Of a stretch of 64,000 bases of DNA, positions 27,801 through 37,140 are shown piece by piece. Numbering within the stretch: the first letter of the stretch is position 1; each line of letters opens with the position of its first letter. The stretch lies in the NCBI GenBank assembly GCA_020630795.1, contig JAHDIK010000003.1, positions 234,344 to 298,343 of the forward strand, in the 5' to 3' direction. Position numbers and translations under genes: made by a program. The stretch comes from Colwellia sp. (GTDB lineage Bacteria; Pseudomonadota; Gammaproteobacteria; Enterobacterales; Alteromonadaceae). The notes under the pieces are model-generated. The model was not told the origin of the DNA and searched no databases. It saw nothing but the letters and a program-made list of their open reading frames with translations.

Positions 27801-29324
27801 CTACTGGTTATCAACACCGCGTCGTTTTAGGATTAACGGGTGAGTTTCTAAATACGCTTCAATGGCTAGCTTATCAGCATCATTTAAATAGAGTCCTCGC
27901 TTTGTTCTACGCCAGATAACATCGTCTAGGGTTAGCGCCCATTCGTTCTCTATTAAATAATCTATTTCAGCGCTATATAGGTCTTCAGTAAATTTCTCAC
28001 CGAGGTCAGCTTCACTTTCTCCGTTACCTAAAAACTTATACGCATAGGTACCGTAGCTTCGAACATAGCGTTTAATTAAGTTGTTACTTAACCATGGATA
28101 CTGATCAGACATTTCTTTAGATAAACTCTGCTGATCTGTAAAGTCTCCCCCCGGAAGTGCTTTAGTTGCTGTCCAGCTTTCACCAATATTTGGGAAGTAG
28201 TCTTCTATTTTGTCTACTGCCGCTTCTGATAGCTTTCTGTAGGTTGTGATTTTGCCACCAAAGATAGATAAAATAGGGGTTTTGTTGTATTTGTCATTTA
28301 ACTCTAATGTATAGTCTCGCGTTACTTCTTGTGCATCTTCAGCATCATCATCAAGTAAAGGTCTTACTCCAGAGTAGGTTGTAACAATGTCATTTCGAGA
28401 AATCTTGTTTTTAAAGTAATCGTTCGTGATATTAATTAGATAATTGATTTCTTCATCAGAAATTTTTACCTTGCTTGGATCTTCTTTATATTCAATATCT
28501 GTAGTGCCGATTAAAGAAAACTTATCTTCAAACGGTATAACGAAAATAATACGTTCGTCGGCATTTTGTAGCATGTAAGCTTGTTCTTCTTCGTGAATAC
28601 GAGGAACAACAATATGACTACCTTTTACTAGCCTTACTTTTTGTGGCGATTTTAACGTTAGGGCGTCGTCAAAAAGTTGTGCAACCCAAGGGCCTGAAGC
28701 ATTTACAATTGCCTTAGTTTTAACGGTACGTTCTTGATTAGTCATTTCATCTTTTAGTGTAACTAACCAATAACTGTCTTCACGAATTGCTTTAATACAT
28801 TTAGTGCGCGTTAAAATTTCAGCACCATTTTCTTTAGCGGATAAAGCATTTAACACAACTAAACGAGCGTCATCTACCCAGCCGTCAGAGTATTCAAAAC
28901 CTTTTTTAATTGAGGGAACTAAAGCACTGTCTTCTAAAAATTTTATGCCTTTTGATGAAGGAAGCGTTACACGTTTTGCTAAATTATCATAAAGAAATAA
29001 CCCAGCTCTAATCATCCAAGATGGACGTAAATGACGCTGGTGAGGTAGCCTAAACTGTAATGGTTTAATGATATGGGGAGCATTTTTAATGAGTACTTCA
29101 CGTTCAGCTAACGCTTCTCTTACAAGACGAAACTCATAATGTTCTAAATATCGTAAACCACCATGTATTAGTTTACTGCTGTTAGAGGAAGTAGAAGAAG
29201 CTAGGTCATTTTGTTCACACAATAATACCTTTAAACCACGGCCTGCAGCATCTGCAGCAGTACCTGTACCATTTATTCCACCGCCTACAACAACGATATC
29301 TAAGATATCACTCGTCTCGTTCAT
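27801..29324 (-). CDS. glpD: Aerobic glycerol-3-phosphate dehydrogenase
   Basis: A 507-residue FAD enzyme at the inner membrane that oxidises glycerol-3-phosphate to dihydroxyacetone phosphate and feeds electrons to quinone. The FAD-binding GGGINGTG lies at residues 14-21. The signatures SSKLIHGGLRYLEHYEFRLV near 48, KGSHIVVPR near 230 and GGKITTYRKL near 352 match E. coli GlpD (501 residues). Two GlpR-like operators lie 60-100 bases upstream. It stands apart from glpR/glpK, which lie 13 kb away at the other side of the galactonate genes. Confidence 0.96.
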   Translation of the reverse strand: MNETSDILDIVVVGGGINGTGTAADAAGRGLKVLLCEQNDLASSTSSNSSKLIHGGLRYLEHYEFRLVREALAEREVLIKNAPHIIKPLQFRLPHQRHLRPSWMIRAGLFLYDNLAKRVTLPSSKGIKFLEDSALVPSIKKGFEYSDGWVDDARLVVLNALSAKENGAEILTRTKCIKAIREDSYWLVTLKDEMTNQERTVKTKAIVNASGPWVAQLFDDALTLKSPQKVRLVKGSHIVVPRIHEEEQAYMLQNADERIIFVIPFEDKFSLIGTTDIEYKEDPSKVKISDEEINYLINITNDYFKNKISRNDIVTTYSGVRPLLDDDAEDAQEVTRDYTLELNDKYNKTPILSIFGGKITTYRKLSEAAVDKIEDYFPNIGESWTATKALPGGDFTDQQSLSKEMSDQYPWLSNNLIKRYVRSYGTYAYKFLGNGESEADLGEKFTEDLYSAEIDYLIENEWALTLDDVIWRRTKRGLYLNDADKLAIEAYLETHPLILKRRGVDNQ

Positions 29325-29382
29325 TTATATGTCCATGCATTAAATTAGTCATTACTCGAACACGACAATTATCGCGCATCGA

Positions 29383-29400
29383 ATTTTCGATAACGAGTAT
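29383..29400. promoter_or_regulatory. GlpR-like operator, distal of two at glpD
   Basis: ATTTTCGATAACGAGTAT resembles the E. coli GlpR operator (TGTTCG ... CGAACA type). It lies 59 bases before the glpD start and shares an ATTTTCGATAA core with a site in front of the alpha-galactosidase gene. Confidence 0.55.
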
Positions 29401-29404
29401 GATA

Positions 29405-29422
29405 ATGTTCGTTAATGATCAT
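29405..29422. promoter_or_regulatory. GlpR-like operator at glpD
   Basis: ATGTTCGTTAATGATCAT is palindromic at 14 of 18 positions and matches the GlpR consensus half-site TGTTCG. It is adjacent to the first site, so two operators may be bound side by side. Confidence 0.62.
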
Positions 29423-29533
29423 TTGCAAGTTAAAATGAAAATAAAATGAAAATTTAACGATTAAATGTCATTATGCGAGAGCAAATTGCTTGTTGTTCCA
29501 TCAAATAGCACAACTTGCTACCTAATATTAGGC

Positions 29534-30199
29534 TTATTTTACAAAACGTGACCAATATTGTGCGCTACCAGCTACGTGACTTTTTAGAATATTCACAGTT
29601 AACGCTACATCTCGTTGGTGAATAGCGGTAAGCATTTCTTTATGTTCTTTAATGCTTTGACTAATGCGCGAATAGTTAAGTATTGAATTTGCATGCATAG
29701 CATGAAGTACAAGCCTGTTTTTACGCCATATGTTTACGGCATTTTTATTATAGTGTTCAGAGTACATTAACCAATGAAATTGCATGTCTAACACTCGATA
29801 GTCTTCATAGTTATCTGGGGTTAGCGCTTCCATTTTAACGATAAGTTCTTCAAGCGCTTCTAATTGCTCTGCTGTTCTGCTTTCAACAAACCACTCCATG
29901 AGGTAGGGGTCAAGTAATTGTAATATTTCGAATACATCTCGTAGCGTGTTGTATTCAAACTTAGCAACCCGAGCGCCACTATTTTGCTCAACAGTTACAA
30001 AGCCTTCACCTTGTAATTGTTTTAGTGCTTCCCTTATAGGATTAATACTCGTGTCGTATCTCTTCGCTAACGTAGTTGTTACAAGGCGATCACCACTCAC
30101 GTATGTAGCATTTACAATGTCATTAAGTATTTGGGCGTATATTGAAGGTTCGTCGGCCAATAATGGTGAGGTAAGCGTTTTGCTGTTTTTATCGGGCAT
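29534..30199 (-). CDS. GntR-family regulator with FCD domain
   Basis: A 221-residue FadR-subfamily regulator. The wHTH covers about residues 15-80 (RYDTSINPIREALKQLQGEGFV) and the all-helical FCD ligand domain about 90-215. Such domains often sense sugar acids; E. coli DgoR, which controls galactonate genes, has this architecture. It is divergent from the TonB receptor at 30565. ATTA-N4-TAAT elements in that gap recur before the galactonate dehydratase and dgoK genes, so it is the best candidate regulator of the galactonate genes. The assignment as a DgoR equivalent is inference. Confidence 0.88.
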   Translation of the reverse strand: MPDKNSKTLTSPLLADEPSIYAQILNDIVNATYVSGDRLVTTTLAKRYDTSINPIREALKQLQGEGFVTVEQNSGARVAKFEYNTLRDVFEILQLLDPYLMEWFVESRTAEQLEALEELIVKMEALTPDNYEDYRVLDMQFHWLMYSEHYNKNAVNIWRKNRLVLHAMHANSILNYSRISQSIKEHKEMLTAIHQRDVALTVNILKSHVAGSAQYWSRFVK

Positions 30200-30363
30200 A
30201 TTTTTTAACTTTCACAGGTTGTTAATTAAAAAGGAGTTTACAGTATATGTATCTATCTTAGCTTATTTCTTATCAGTAGAAACGTTATTTTGTGTGTAGT
30301 TTCAATAATAATTTTAACCTATCTGTGTTTTATCTTTAGTAAGTAGTCGTTCTATTTTCTTGT

Positions 30364-30375
30364 ATTACACATAAT
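30364..30375. promoter_or_regulatory. Candidate operator ATTACACATAAT, receptor promoter
   Basis: Identical to the 12-mer before the galactonate dehydratase gene. It lies about 200 bases before the receptor start, in the region divergent with the FCD regulator. Confidence 0.5.
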
Positions 30376-30416
30376 TAATCATATTTTATGTTTTTATTTG
30401 TGCGTTTTATTTTTAT

Positions 30417-30428
30417 ATTGCACATAAT
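30417..30428. promoter_or_regulatory. Candidate operator, second copy (ATTGCACATAAT)
   Basis: It differs from the first copy at one base and lies about five helix turns downstream of it, on the same face of the DNA. Confidence 0.45.
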
Positions 30429-30564
30429 TTTATTTATTTTATGTTTGATCAATATTTTTAGCTGTGTAATTATTGAGTGTATTGACGGATATTTCGTCAA
30501 GATAACAACAAACTGCCAGCCTAGATATTGGCAATACACAAAATATTTATTATGGGGAAATAAT

Positions 30565-33441
30565 ATGACTAGCGCTTTAAAACGTTATAAACAAAAGGCT
30601 CTTGTAAGTGCCGTTACACTAGCACTGTCCAGTAGTTCAATTGCTTTGCCTGCATATGCTTTTGCTGAAAGCTCTGATGAAAATGTTGAAGTTATTGAAA
30701 TTAGGGGGATTAAAGGGTCTTTAATTAGTTCGAGTAATATAAAGCGTGAATCTTCTGGTGTTGTAGATGCTATTACTGCTGAAGATATAGGTAAGTTTCC
30801 CGATACTAATTTAGCAGAGTCTTTGCAGCGTATAACTGGTGTTTCTATTGACCGTTCAAACAACGAAGGTAACCAAGTATCTGTTCGCGGCTTTGGACCA
30901 ACATTCAATATGGTAACCTTGAATAATAGAGCGATGCCAACATCATCTACGTTATCAACCGACATCGGCATTAATAGAGCATTTAATTTTCAACATATCG
31001 CTTCAGAAGTTGTTTCTGAAGTTCAAATTTACAAAACAGGTAAAGCACATGTAACGAGTGGTGGTATTGGTGCAACAATCAATTTAAATACCGCTAAGCC
31101 GTTTGATTTTACTGATCGCCAATTGTCGGTTGGTTTAAAGGGAATAATGGATCGCAGTAATGTTAAGGGGAGCGATATTACTCCTGAGTTTTCTGGTTTG
31201 TATAGTGATGTATACGCGGACGGAAAATTTGGATTGTTAGTTTCTTTAGCGCATTCTCAACGAGACAGCAGAAAAGAAGCTGTTGTAAATGATGGCTGGT
31301 TATCTGTTCAAGGCGGTGTGAACGATTATGTAAGTATTGATCGTAGTGGTATTTCAAATCCTAAGAATGAAAATGGCACTATTTGGGTTCCGCGTAATTT
31401 CGCGGTGGAATATGGAGACCATGAACGTAAAAGAGATAACGCTCAAGTAGTTGCTCAGTTTGCTCCTAATGATGATGTAACGCTAACGTTAGATTACACA
31501 ATGTCTAACTTTGAAGAGAAAATTGATAGGGTACTAACGGGCTTTTGGTTTGATTCAGATGAAAAAACAACTGGACGAGCAGATGCAAATGGTACTGTTG
31601 TTAATCCACGCCATAATAACCATCGTTTAAACTTTACCGCCACGAATCAACTTGTTGAAACAGAAAATAATTCAGTTGGCTTTAATGTTGAGTGGCAAAT
31701 TAATGATGCGTTATCAATGCGCTTTGATGCTCATGACTCCACGTCTGAAACTCAGCCTGGTGAAAAAATTAGTGAATTTACATCAGTTATTAGTACGCCG
31801 CCAGACGCTCGATATGTAGACATTGGGTTAGACTTTACGGGGGCTGATGTTCCGAGTGTTATTGCGCAAACTACTTCAACATTTGAAGATTCAGCGCCTT
31901 CTCCAGTTCCCGCGAATTACGACCCTTACTCATTAGATCATATTGATGGTGATGTAGTGGTTGTTCGAGGTCATCAAATTGAAAACAACATTAAACAATG
32001 GAACCTTGACAGCGAATGGGTTAATCAAAACGATGGCGCAATAGCTAACATTAAATTCGGTATAGGTAGTACAGACTATCAATTTGATACAACTAAGCGT
32101 TTTGGTTTTGATTTTTTATATGATGACTTGGATATGAATGCCTTGGGGATTTCTTTTTCTCCTTCAAATATTGGTGCTAATTTTACAGGCTCTGAAAACT
32201 TATTCGGTATGCAATTTAATGTAGACCCTACACGAGTTAATGAAGCGGTTGTTGCGGGTAATTTTATTACGGAAAATCCAGTAACAATTGACAGCATTAA
32301 CGAAGAAACACTTTCAGCGTATGTATCTGTAGATATTCAGGGCGAGTTTAATGATATTCCGTTAAACATTAATGTTGGAGTTAGGTACGAAGATACTGAC
32401 GTTACTGCCTCTTCAACCGCTCAACTTCCTAACAACCTTGCCTATTTATCGGTGGAGGAAATACGTGGGGTATTCCCTCAAAATGGTGAAGCAGCTGTAG
32501 ATACATTAAGTGGTGGTTATACAGAGTTTTTACCTAATTTAGATTTAAGCATGGAATTTAGTGACGACTTAATCGGGCGACTTTCTTATAGTAAAACATT
32601 AACGCGTAGTGATGTAACTGCTATTGCTCCCGCCACTAAAATAACAAACACTCGCCCAGGCGGACCATTTAATGCGACGCAGGGCGATCCAAATTTACTT
32701 CCTTACAGTTCAAATAACATTGATTTGTCTCTAGAGTGGTATTACGAAGAAGGAAGTTACGCATCAGTAAGTTTTTTCAAAAAATACGTGAGTAACTTTA
32801 TTGGAACCACAACAGATACTCGTACCATTAATGGTGCCGATGGCACGCCATTGCGAGACCCGTCTGCAAATCCTCGAGTTGGATGTCCTGACCCTGCTAC
32901 GAGTCCATATAATAGCGATTGTTTAGCAAATTCAAGCGATCCAGAAATACAATTTGAAGTAACGGTACCGAGTAATTTAGAAGACGCCGAAGTTAATGGT
33001 TGGGAACTTGCGGTTCAACATTTGTTTGGTGATAGCGGATTTGGTGGTCAATTCAATGTCACTATGGTCAACGGTAGCGTTGAATACGATATTTATTCGT
33101 TCGAACAAACAGTAGCGTTAACGGGATTAAGTGACTCGGCTAACTTGGTGGCTTTTTATGACAAAAATGGGTTTCAAGCACGTATCGCATATAACTGGCG
33201 TGATGAGTTTTTACTTAAAACAAACCAGTTTCATAGTGCAGGCGAGCCCATTTTTACAGAAGCATACGGTCAACTTGATTTAAGTATGAGTTATGAAATT
33301 AATGAAATGTTAACCGTAACGTTTGATGGATTGAATATACTTGAGGAAACTGCGCATCGCCATGGACGCTTTGACAATCAATTTTTAGCAGCGGAAGACT
33401 TTGGAAGTCGGTACTCAATAGGTTTACGCGCTAAATTTTAA
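30565..33441 (+). CDS. TonB-dependent receptor, Xanthomonas/Caulobacter type
   Basis: A 958-residue outer-membrane receptor. It has a long signal peptide (about 1-35, ending YAFAES), then EVIEIRGIKGSL, and the plug signature GKFPDTNLAESLQRITGVSIDRS near residue 75. This signature marks the carbohydrate-type TonB receptor group of Xanthomonas, Caulobacter and Alteromonadales. The barrel ends in a terminal Phe (RAKF). I chose the ATG at 30565, which has GGGGAA six bases before it and gives a proper signal peptide. It is followed by a terminator and a halogenase-like gene, the same order as the second receptor at 44494. The likely cargo is an algal glycan or glycoside. Confidence 0.92.
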   Translation: MTSALKRYKQKALVSAVTLALSSSSIALPAYAFAESSDENVEVIEIRGIKGSLISSSNIKRESSGVVDAITAEDIGKFPDTNLAESLQRITGVSIDRSNNEGNQVSVRGFGPTFNMVTLNNRAMPTSSTLSTDIGINRAFNFQHIASEVVSEVQIYKTGKAHVTSGGIGATINLNTAKPFDFTDRQLSVGLKGIMDRSNVKGSDITPEFSGLYSDVYADGKFGLLVSLAHSQRDSRKEAVVNDGWLSVQGGVNDYVSIDRSGISNPKNENGTIWVPRNFAVEYGDHERKRDNAQVVAQFAPNDDVTLTLDYTMSNFEEKIDRVLTGFWFDSDEKTTGRADANGTVVNPRHNNHRLNFTATNQLVETENNSVGFNVEWQINDALSMRFDAHDSTSETQPGEKISEFTSVISTPPDARYVDIGLDFTGADVPSVIAQTTSTFEDSAPSPVPANYDPYSLDHIDGDVVVVRGHQIENNIKQWNLDSEWVNQNDGAIANIKFGIGSTDYQFDTTKRFGFDFLYDDLDMNALGISFSPSNIGANFTGSENLFGMQFNVDPTRVNEAVVAGNFITENPVTIDSINEETLSAYVSVDIQGEFNDIPLNINVGVRYEDTDVTASSTAQLPNNLAYLSVEEIRGVFPQNGEAAVDTLSGGYTEFLPNLDLSMEFSDDLIGRLSYSKTLTRSDVTAIAPATKITNTRPGGPFNATQGDPNLLPYSSNNIDLSLEWYYEEGSYASVSFFKKYVSNFIGTTTDTRTINGADGTPLRDPSANPRVGCPDPATSPYNSDCLANSSDPEIQFEVTVPSNLEDAEVNGWELAVQHLFGDSGFGGQFNVTMVNGSVEYDIYSFEQTVALTGLSDSANLVAFYDKNGFQARIAYNWRDEFLLKTNQFHSAGEPIFTEAYGQLDLSMSYEINEMLTVTFDGLNILEETAHRHGRFDNQFLAAEDFGSRYSIGLRAKF

Positions 33442-33483
33442 TCGGTTTTGTTGTCGTAGCATATTATCCCAGTATGCTATTTT

Positions 33484-33517
33484 GAGGTTGCTTCATTTAT
33501 GGAGCAACCTCCTTTTT
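33484..33517 (+). terminator. Terminator between receptor and halogenase gene
   Basis: A 9-bp stem (GAGGTTGCT / AGCAACCTC) followed by CTTTTT ends 11 bases before the halogenase start. A second small hairpin, TAGCATA / TATGCTA, precedes it at 33457-33479. Read-through may decide halogenase expression. Confidence 0.78.
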
Positions 33518-33527
33518 AGGTTAGTTT

Positions 33528-34961
33528 ATGCAGGATAAATTGAAGTCAATCGTGATTGTAGGTGGGGGAACAGCTGGATGGATAACCGCTGGACTTCTTG
33601 CTGCATCAATTAAACAAAAATATGCTGAAAATACAATTAGCATTGTGTTGGTCGAATCAAAAAATATATCCCCTATTGGCGTTGGTGAAGGAACATGGCC
33701 AACCATGCGAAATACACTAGCTAAAATGGGTATTTCCGAAAAGTTATTTCTACAAGAATGTAATGCTTCTTTTAAACAAGGTTCAAAATTTGTTGATTGG
33801 TGTTACGACTCCAAAGGTCACTCATATTATCACCCATTCTCATTACCTATAGGTTTTCAACATGTTAATTTAGCGCAGCAGTGGATGTTAGAAAGTCATG
33901 AAATGTCATTCGCTGAGTATGCATCATCGCAACAAGTTATATGCGAACATTATTTAGCCCCTAAAAACAGCCAGTCACCCGATTATTCAGGTATATGTAA
34001 TTATGGTTATCATTTAGACGCGGGGCTGTTTACTAACTTTTTACGAAAACATTGCGTTAATCATTTAGGAGTAAAGCATATTATTGATTGCTCAGGCCAA
34101 AAAGCGTTGTTAATTGGTCAGCACTATAAAATTCCTCTTGTATCGAAAAAAAATCAGCTATTTATCGACTCTGCAATTGCAGCCCAAGTGTCTTATTCTG
34201 AGTCTAATAGCCCAATTCAATCTGCTACACTCTCTACTGCAAAAGATTCTGGTTGGATCTGGGATATTGGTTTACAAAACAGACGTGGAGTAGGTTATGC
34301 ATATGCTAGTGAATATATAGATGATGACAAAGCGGCTAAAACGCTGCAAAACTATATATATGAAAATAACCCAAGCATAAATGAAATTGGCTTACGAAAA
34401 ATTACTTTTGAACCAGGGTATCGCGCTAAGTTTTGGAAAAATAATTGCGCTGCGATAGGGTTATCCGCTGGTTTTGTAGAGCCACTTGAGGCGTCATCAA
34501 TTGCGATGGTTGAATTATCGGCGAATATGATCGCCGAACAATTACCTCTCTCATTACATGGAATGCAGTTTATGGAGCGTCAGTTTAATGAAACCTTCTT
34601 ATATCGCTGGGAACGTATTATTGATTTTTTAAAATTACATTATGTTCTAAGTGACCGAGAAGACAGTGATTTTTGGCGTGACAATAAAAAGCAATCATCT
34701 ATCTCTGAAACCTTACAGTCTTTACTTTACAAATGGCAATACATTGCTCCTTGGCATTACGACTTTGACAAAGAAGAGGTTTTTCCTGCTGCGAGCTATC
34801 AATACATATTGTGTGGAATGGGATTTAAAACTGAAACTAATACACCTTTTAATGCGGAGTTTAAAGAGCGACTTGTAGGGTTGTTAAATGATAATCAAAA
34901 ACATACACAACAGTGTTTATCTCAACTTCCGTCAAATAGAGAATTCTTTAACAACCTTTAA
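33528..34961 (+). CDS. Flavin-dependent halogenase-like protein, shortened copy
   Basis: A 477-residue protein of the tryptophan 7-halogenase family (PrnA-like). The FAD-binding GGGTAGW lies at residues 12-18, IGVGEGTWPT near 50, the active-site lysine equivalent is K87 in SKFVDW, and the glutamate equivalent is E321 in GFVEPLEA. The family WxWxIP motif reads WIWDIG (243-248), so the final Pro is Gly. Compared with the second copy at 47421, about 31 residues are missing after HIID near residue 187, which removes a beta-hairpin and strand of the flavin domain. It may therefore bind flavin poorly. In these receptor loci such proteins are common but have no proven role; tryptophan halogenation is not implied. 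Confidence 0.85.
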   Translation: MQDKLKSIVIVGGGTAGWITAGLLAASIKQKYAENTISIVLVESKNISPIGVGEGTWPTMRNTLAKMGISEKLFLQECNASFKQGSKFVDWCYDSKGHSYYHPFSLPIGFQHVNLAQQWMLESHEMSFAEYASSQQVICEHYLAPKNSQSPDYSGICNYGYHLDAGLFTNFLRKHCVNHLGVKHIIDCSGQKALLIGQHYKIPLVSKKNQLFIDSAIAAQVSYSESNSPIQSATLSTAKDSGWIWDIGLQNRRGVGYAYASEYIDDDKAAKTLQNYIYENNPSINEIGLRKITFEPGYRAKFWKNNCAAIGLSAGFVEPLEASSIAMVELSANMIAEQLPLSLHGMQFMERQFNETFLYRWERIIDFLKLHYVLSDREDSDFWRDNKKQSSISETLQSLLYKWQYIAPWHYDFDKEEVFPAASYQYILCGMGFKTETNTPFNAEFKERLVGLLNDNQKHTQQCLSQLPSNREFFNNL

Positions 34962-35107
34962 ATGTAAATATAAAAACACAAAATTGTATATAAGTAGTTT
35001 TGTGTTGTTGTTACTCATAAGGTAATGTATATTGTTATCAATTAACAATGTTGTTGGTGAGGTTTAATTTGTATTAAATCGCATTAACTAGATTAACGAG
35101 CGATTAA

Positions 35108-37063
35108 ATGAATACAAAGAATATTTTTATATTGTCTACTATTTCGTTAGCTGTTTTATTAGGGTGTAAAGTAACGGAAGAGCAACCAATTACCGATAAG
35201 TTGGTAAATACCAATGTTGTTTTTAATGATGTATCTAGCCAAGTGGGATTGATTTCAGAGCCAGCGTGGAAATACGGAGGCCCATCAGTTTCAGACATCA
35301 ATAACGACGGGCATTATGACTTTTTGCTCACCAATCATGACACAACTCCTATTCGGTTGTTTTTTTCAAATAAAGACAATACATATACTCGCGCTCCAAG
35401 TATTTTCGGTAAAGCTGATCTTCACGGTATCGCTGCTGGCGATTACGATCAAGATGGTGACAATGACGTTCTAATTGCACTTGGTGGTGGTAATGGTACG
35501 TCACCACAGCCGCAGCGTTTATTGAGAAATGACAACGGTAAATTTACCGATGTAACTGTTGAAGCTGGAATTTCTGAAATGGGCGCGAGGGGACGATCAG
35601 TTAGGTGGATTGATTTAGACAATGATGGCGATTTAGATTTTTTACAAATGAATGCCGAGAAAATGGTGAACGAAGACGTTCCTCGTAACATTCTTTTTGA
35701 AAATAAAGGTGACGGCACGTTTACGTATAGAGCAAGTAAACAATTTGAAGATATAAACGCAGAACGCTTACTGGTAACCGATATTAACAATGATGGTGTC
35801 GCAGACTTTATTGCTTTTACAACGTACGATGAAGCGAGTATTTGGTTAGGTAACAACGACTTTACTTTTAATAATGTAACTGAACAGTATTTTCCTAATG
35901 GAGCTGATAAATACACTAGTGTGGTGTCAGCCGCTCAGGCTGATATTGATAACGACGGCGATTTAGATTATTACTTTGCGCGAGGCAAGCTTTATTACAC
36001 ACTTGCAAATAATAGCTTATCTTACAATGAAGCAGCAGGGCGTATTGATATTCGTGATGAGGGTAATAAAAGTCATGACGGTATTACACTTGAAGCGTCG
36101 GGAGCACTCGAGTTAACTGATTTTTATCATTTCCCAAGGGCTCGTCGATTAAAGAGTATGCCCGTATTTTTAGGTACGAGTAAAAATGAAATATCAACTC
36201 CTGTATCTTCTACAATAATAGAACAAAAGCAAGCGATGGGTTTTCCAGAATCAATTGAAAAAACAGGCTGGTATCTGGGGTATATAGGTAACAACCAATG
36301 GCGTTTAGAATGGTTTTTAGCTGATAACGTCGCTTGGGATGTAAGAGCGTCAATAAAAGGGATATCTGGATATATTCCAGACTGGACGCCTCAAAATCGT
36401 AATGTGCAAGATGTATTACTACGTAATGACGGAGATAAATTTACTGATATCTCATATGTACTTCCTCAAGAAACTAACCACAATAATTGGGGAGTTACAC
36501 CTGGAGATTTTAACAATGATGGCTTCAACGACTTTTTTGTTTATCGTTTTGGCGAATTAAAAGAACGTATAGCTGATGTTATGTTAATCAATAATGGCGA
36601 TCAAACGTTTACAACCAAAGTAATGCCAAGCGCAACTACAGAAGTAGGGCAAGATTCACATGGCGATATGGGAACCGCCTTTGATTATAACTTAGATGGT
36701 AAAATTGATATTTTAAGTGGTGATGACGATAACGGCCTATGGCATATGTATCAAAACAATACCTTTATGGGTGATAACCATTATGTATTAGTGCGTGTAG
36801 GTTATTCTATTAATGGTGTTGACCCTATCGGTGCGAGTATTGTTGTTGACTCTAAGTCGAGTAAACAAACGAAGTTAGTTGGCTCTACAAGTGCTTCGCA
36901 CTCTCAAAGTGTGCTTAATATAGCGCATTTTGGATTGGCTACTGATGATGTTGTAAATTCGATTAAAGTTAAGTGGAGAGACGGAACAGAAGTTACGCTT
37001 GATAATGTTAAAGTAGACGAACTTAATGTTGTTGGTTTGTTAGAACCCAAGGCTAATAAATAG
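35108..37063 (+). CDS. Lipoprotein with FG-GAP/VCBS repeats and ASPIC/UnbV domain
   Basis: A 651-residue exported lipoprotein (signal ending LLGC, Cys about residue 20). At least seven DxNxDG-type calcium loops are visible (SDINNDG, GDYDQDG, IDLDNDG, TDINNDG, ADIDNDG, GDFNNDG, FDYNLDG), characteristic of beta-propeller FG-GAP/VCBS repeats. The C-terminus (about 570-645) is an ASPIC/UnbV domain (VGYSINGVDPIGASI ... VKWRDGTEVTL). It is probably displayed at the cell surface and may bind glycans or proteins. It follows the receptor-halogenase pair and could be a surface partner of the receptor. No enzymatic role can be assigned. Confidence 0.85.
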   Translation: MNTKNIFILSTISLAVLLGCKVTEEQPITDKLVNTNVVFNDVSSQVGLISEPAWKYGGPSVSDINNDGHYDFLLTNHDTTPIRLFFSNKDNTYTRAPSIFGKADLHGIAAGDYDQDGDNDVLIALGGGNGTSPQPQRLLRNDNGKFTDVTVEAGISEMGARGRSVRWIDLDNDGDLDFLQMNAEKMVNEDVPRNILFENKGDGTFTYRASKQFEDINAERLLVTDINNDGVADFIAFTTYDEASIWLGNNDFTFNNVTEQYFPNGADKYTSVVSAAQADIDNDGDLDYYFARGKLYYTLANNSLSYNEAAGRIDIRDEGNKSHDGITLEASGALELTDFYHFPRARRLKSMPVFLGTSKNEISTPVSSTIIEQKQAMGFPESIEKTGWYLGYIGNNQWRLEWFLADNVAWDVRASIKGISGYIPDWTPQNRNVQDVLLRNDGDKFTDISYVLPQETNHNNWGVTPGDFNNDGFNDFFVYRFGELKERIADVMLINNGDQTFTTKVMPSATTEVGQDSHGDMGTAFDYNLDGKIDILSGDDDNGLWHMYQNNTFMGDNHYVLVRVGYSINGVDPIGASIVVDSKSSKQTKLVGSTSASHSQSVLNIAHFGLATDDVVNSIKVKWRDGTEVTLDNVKVDELNVVGLLEPKANK

Positions 37064-37079
37064 TTGTTTATTTTTAACT

Positions 37080-37116
37080 CCCATAAAAAAACACCTTAAC
37101 GGTGTTTTTTTATGGG
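37080..37116. terminator. Bidirectional terminator between convergent genes
   Basis: A 16-bp perfect stem (CCCATAAAAAAACACC and its complement) with a 5-base loop lies between the UnbV gene and the lactonase gene. A run of seven A or T residues in each arm serves both directions. Confidence 0.9.
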
Positions 37117-37140
37117 GAAAGTTCATGAAAACGTATAACG

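Larger units (their letters stand above)
30200..30564. other. Divergent promoter region, 365 bases without a gene
   Basis: This very AT-rich gap separates the FCD regulator and the receptor. It holds two ATTA-N4-TAAT elements (30364 and 30417) and a GGGGAA ribosome site before the receptor ATG. The receptor frame stays open for 59 codons upstream from 30388, but the translation is an unlikely, hydrophobic run with no ribosome site. Confidence 0.6.

Noticed and set aside
30388-30564. N-terminal extension of the TonB receptor by 59 codons
   Set aside because: No ribosome site and a low-complexity hydrophobic translation; the ATG at 30565 has GGGGAA and gives a proper signal peptide.
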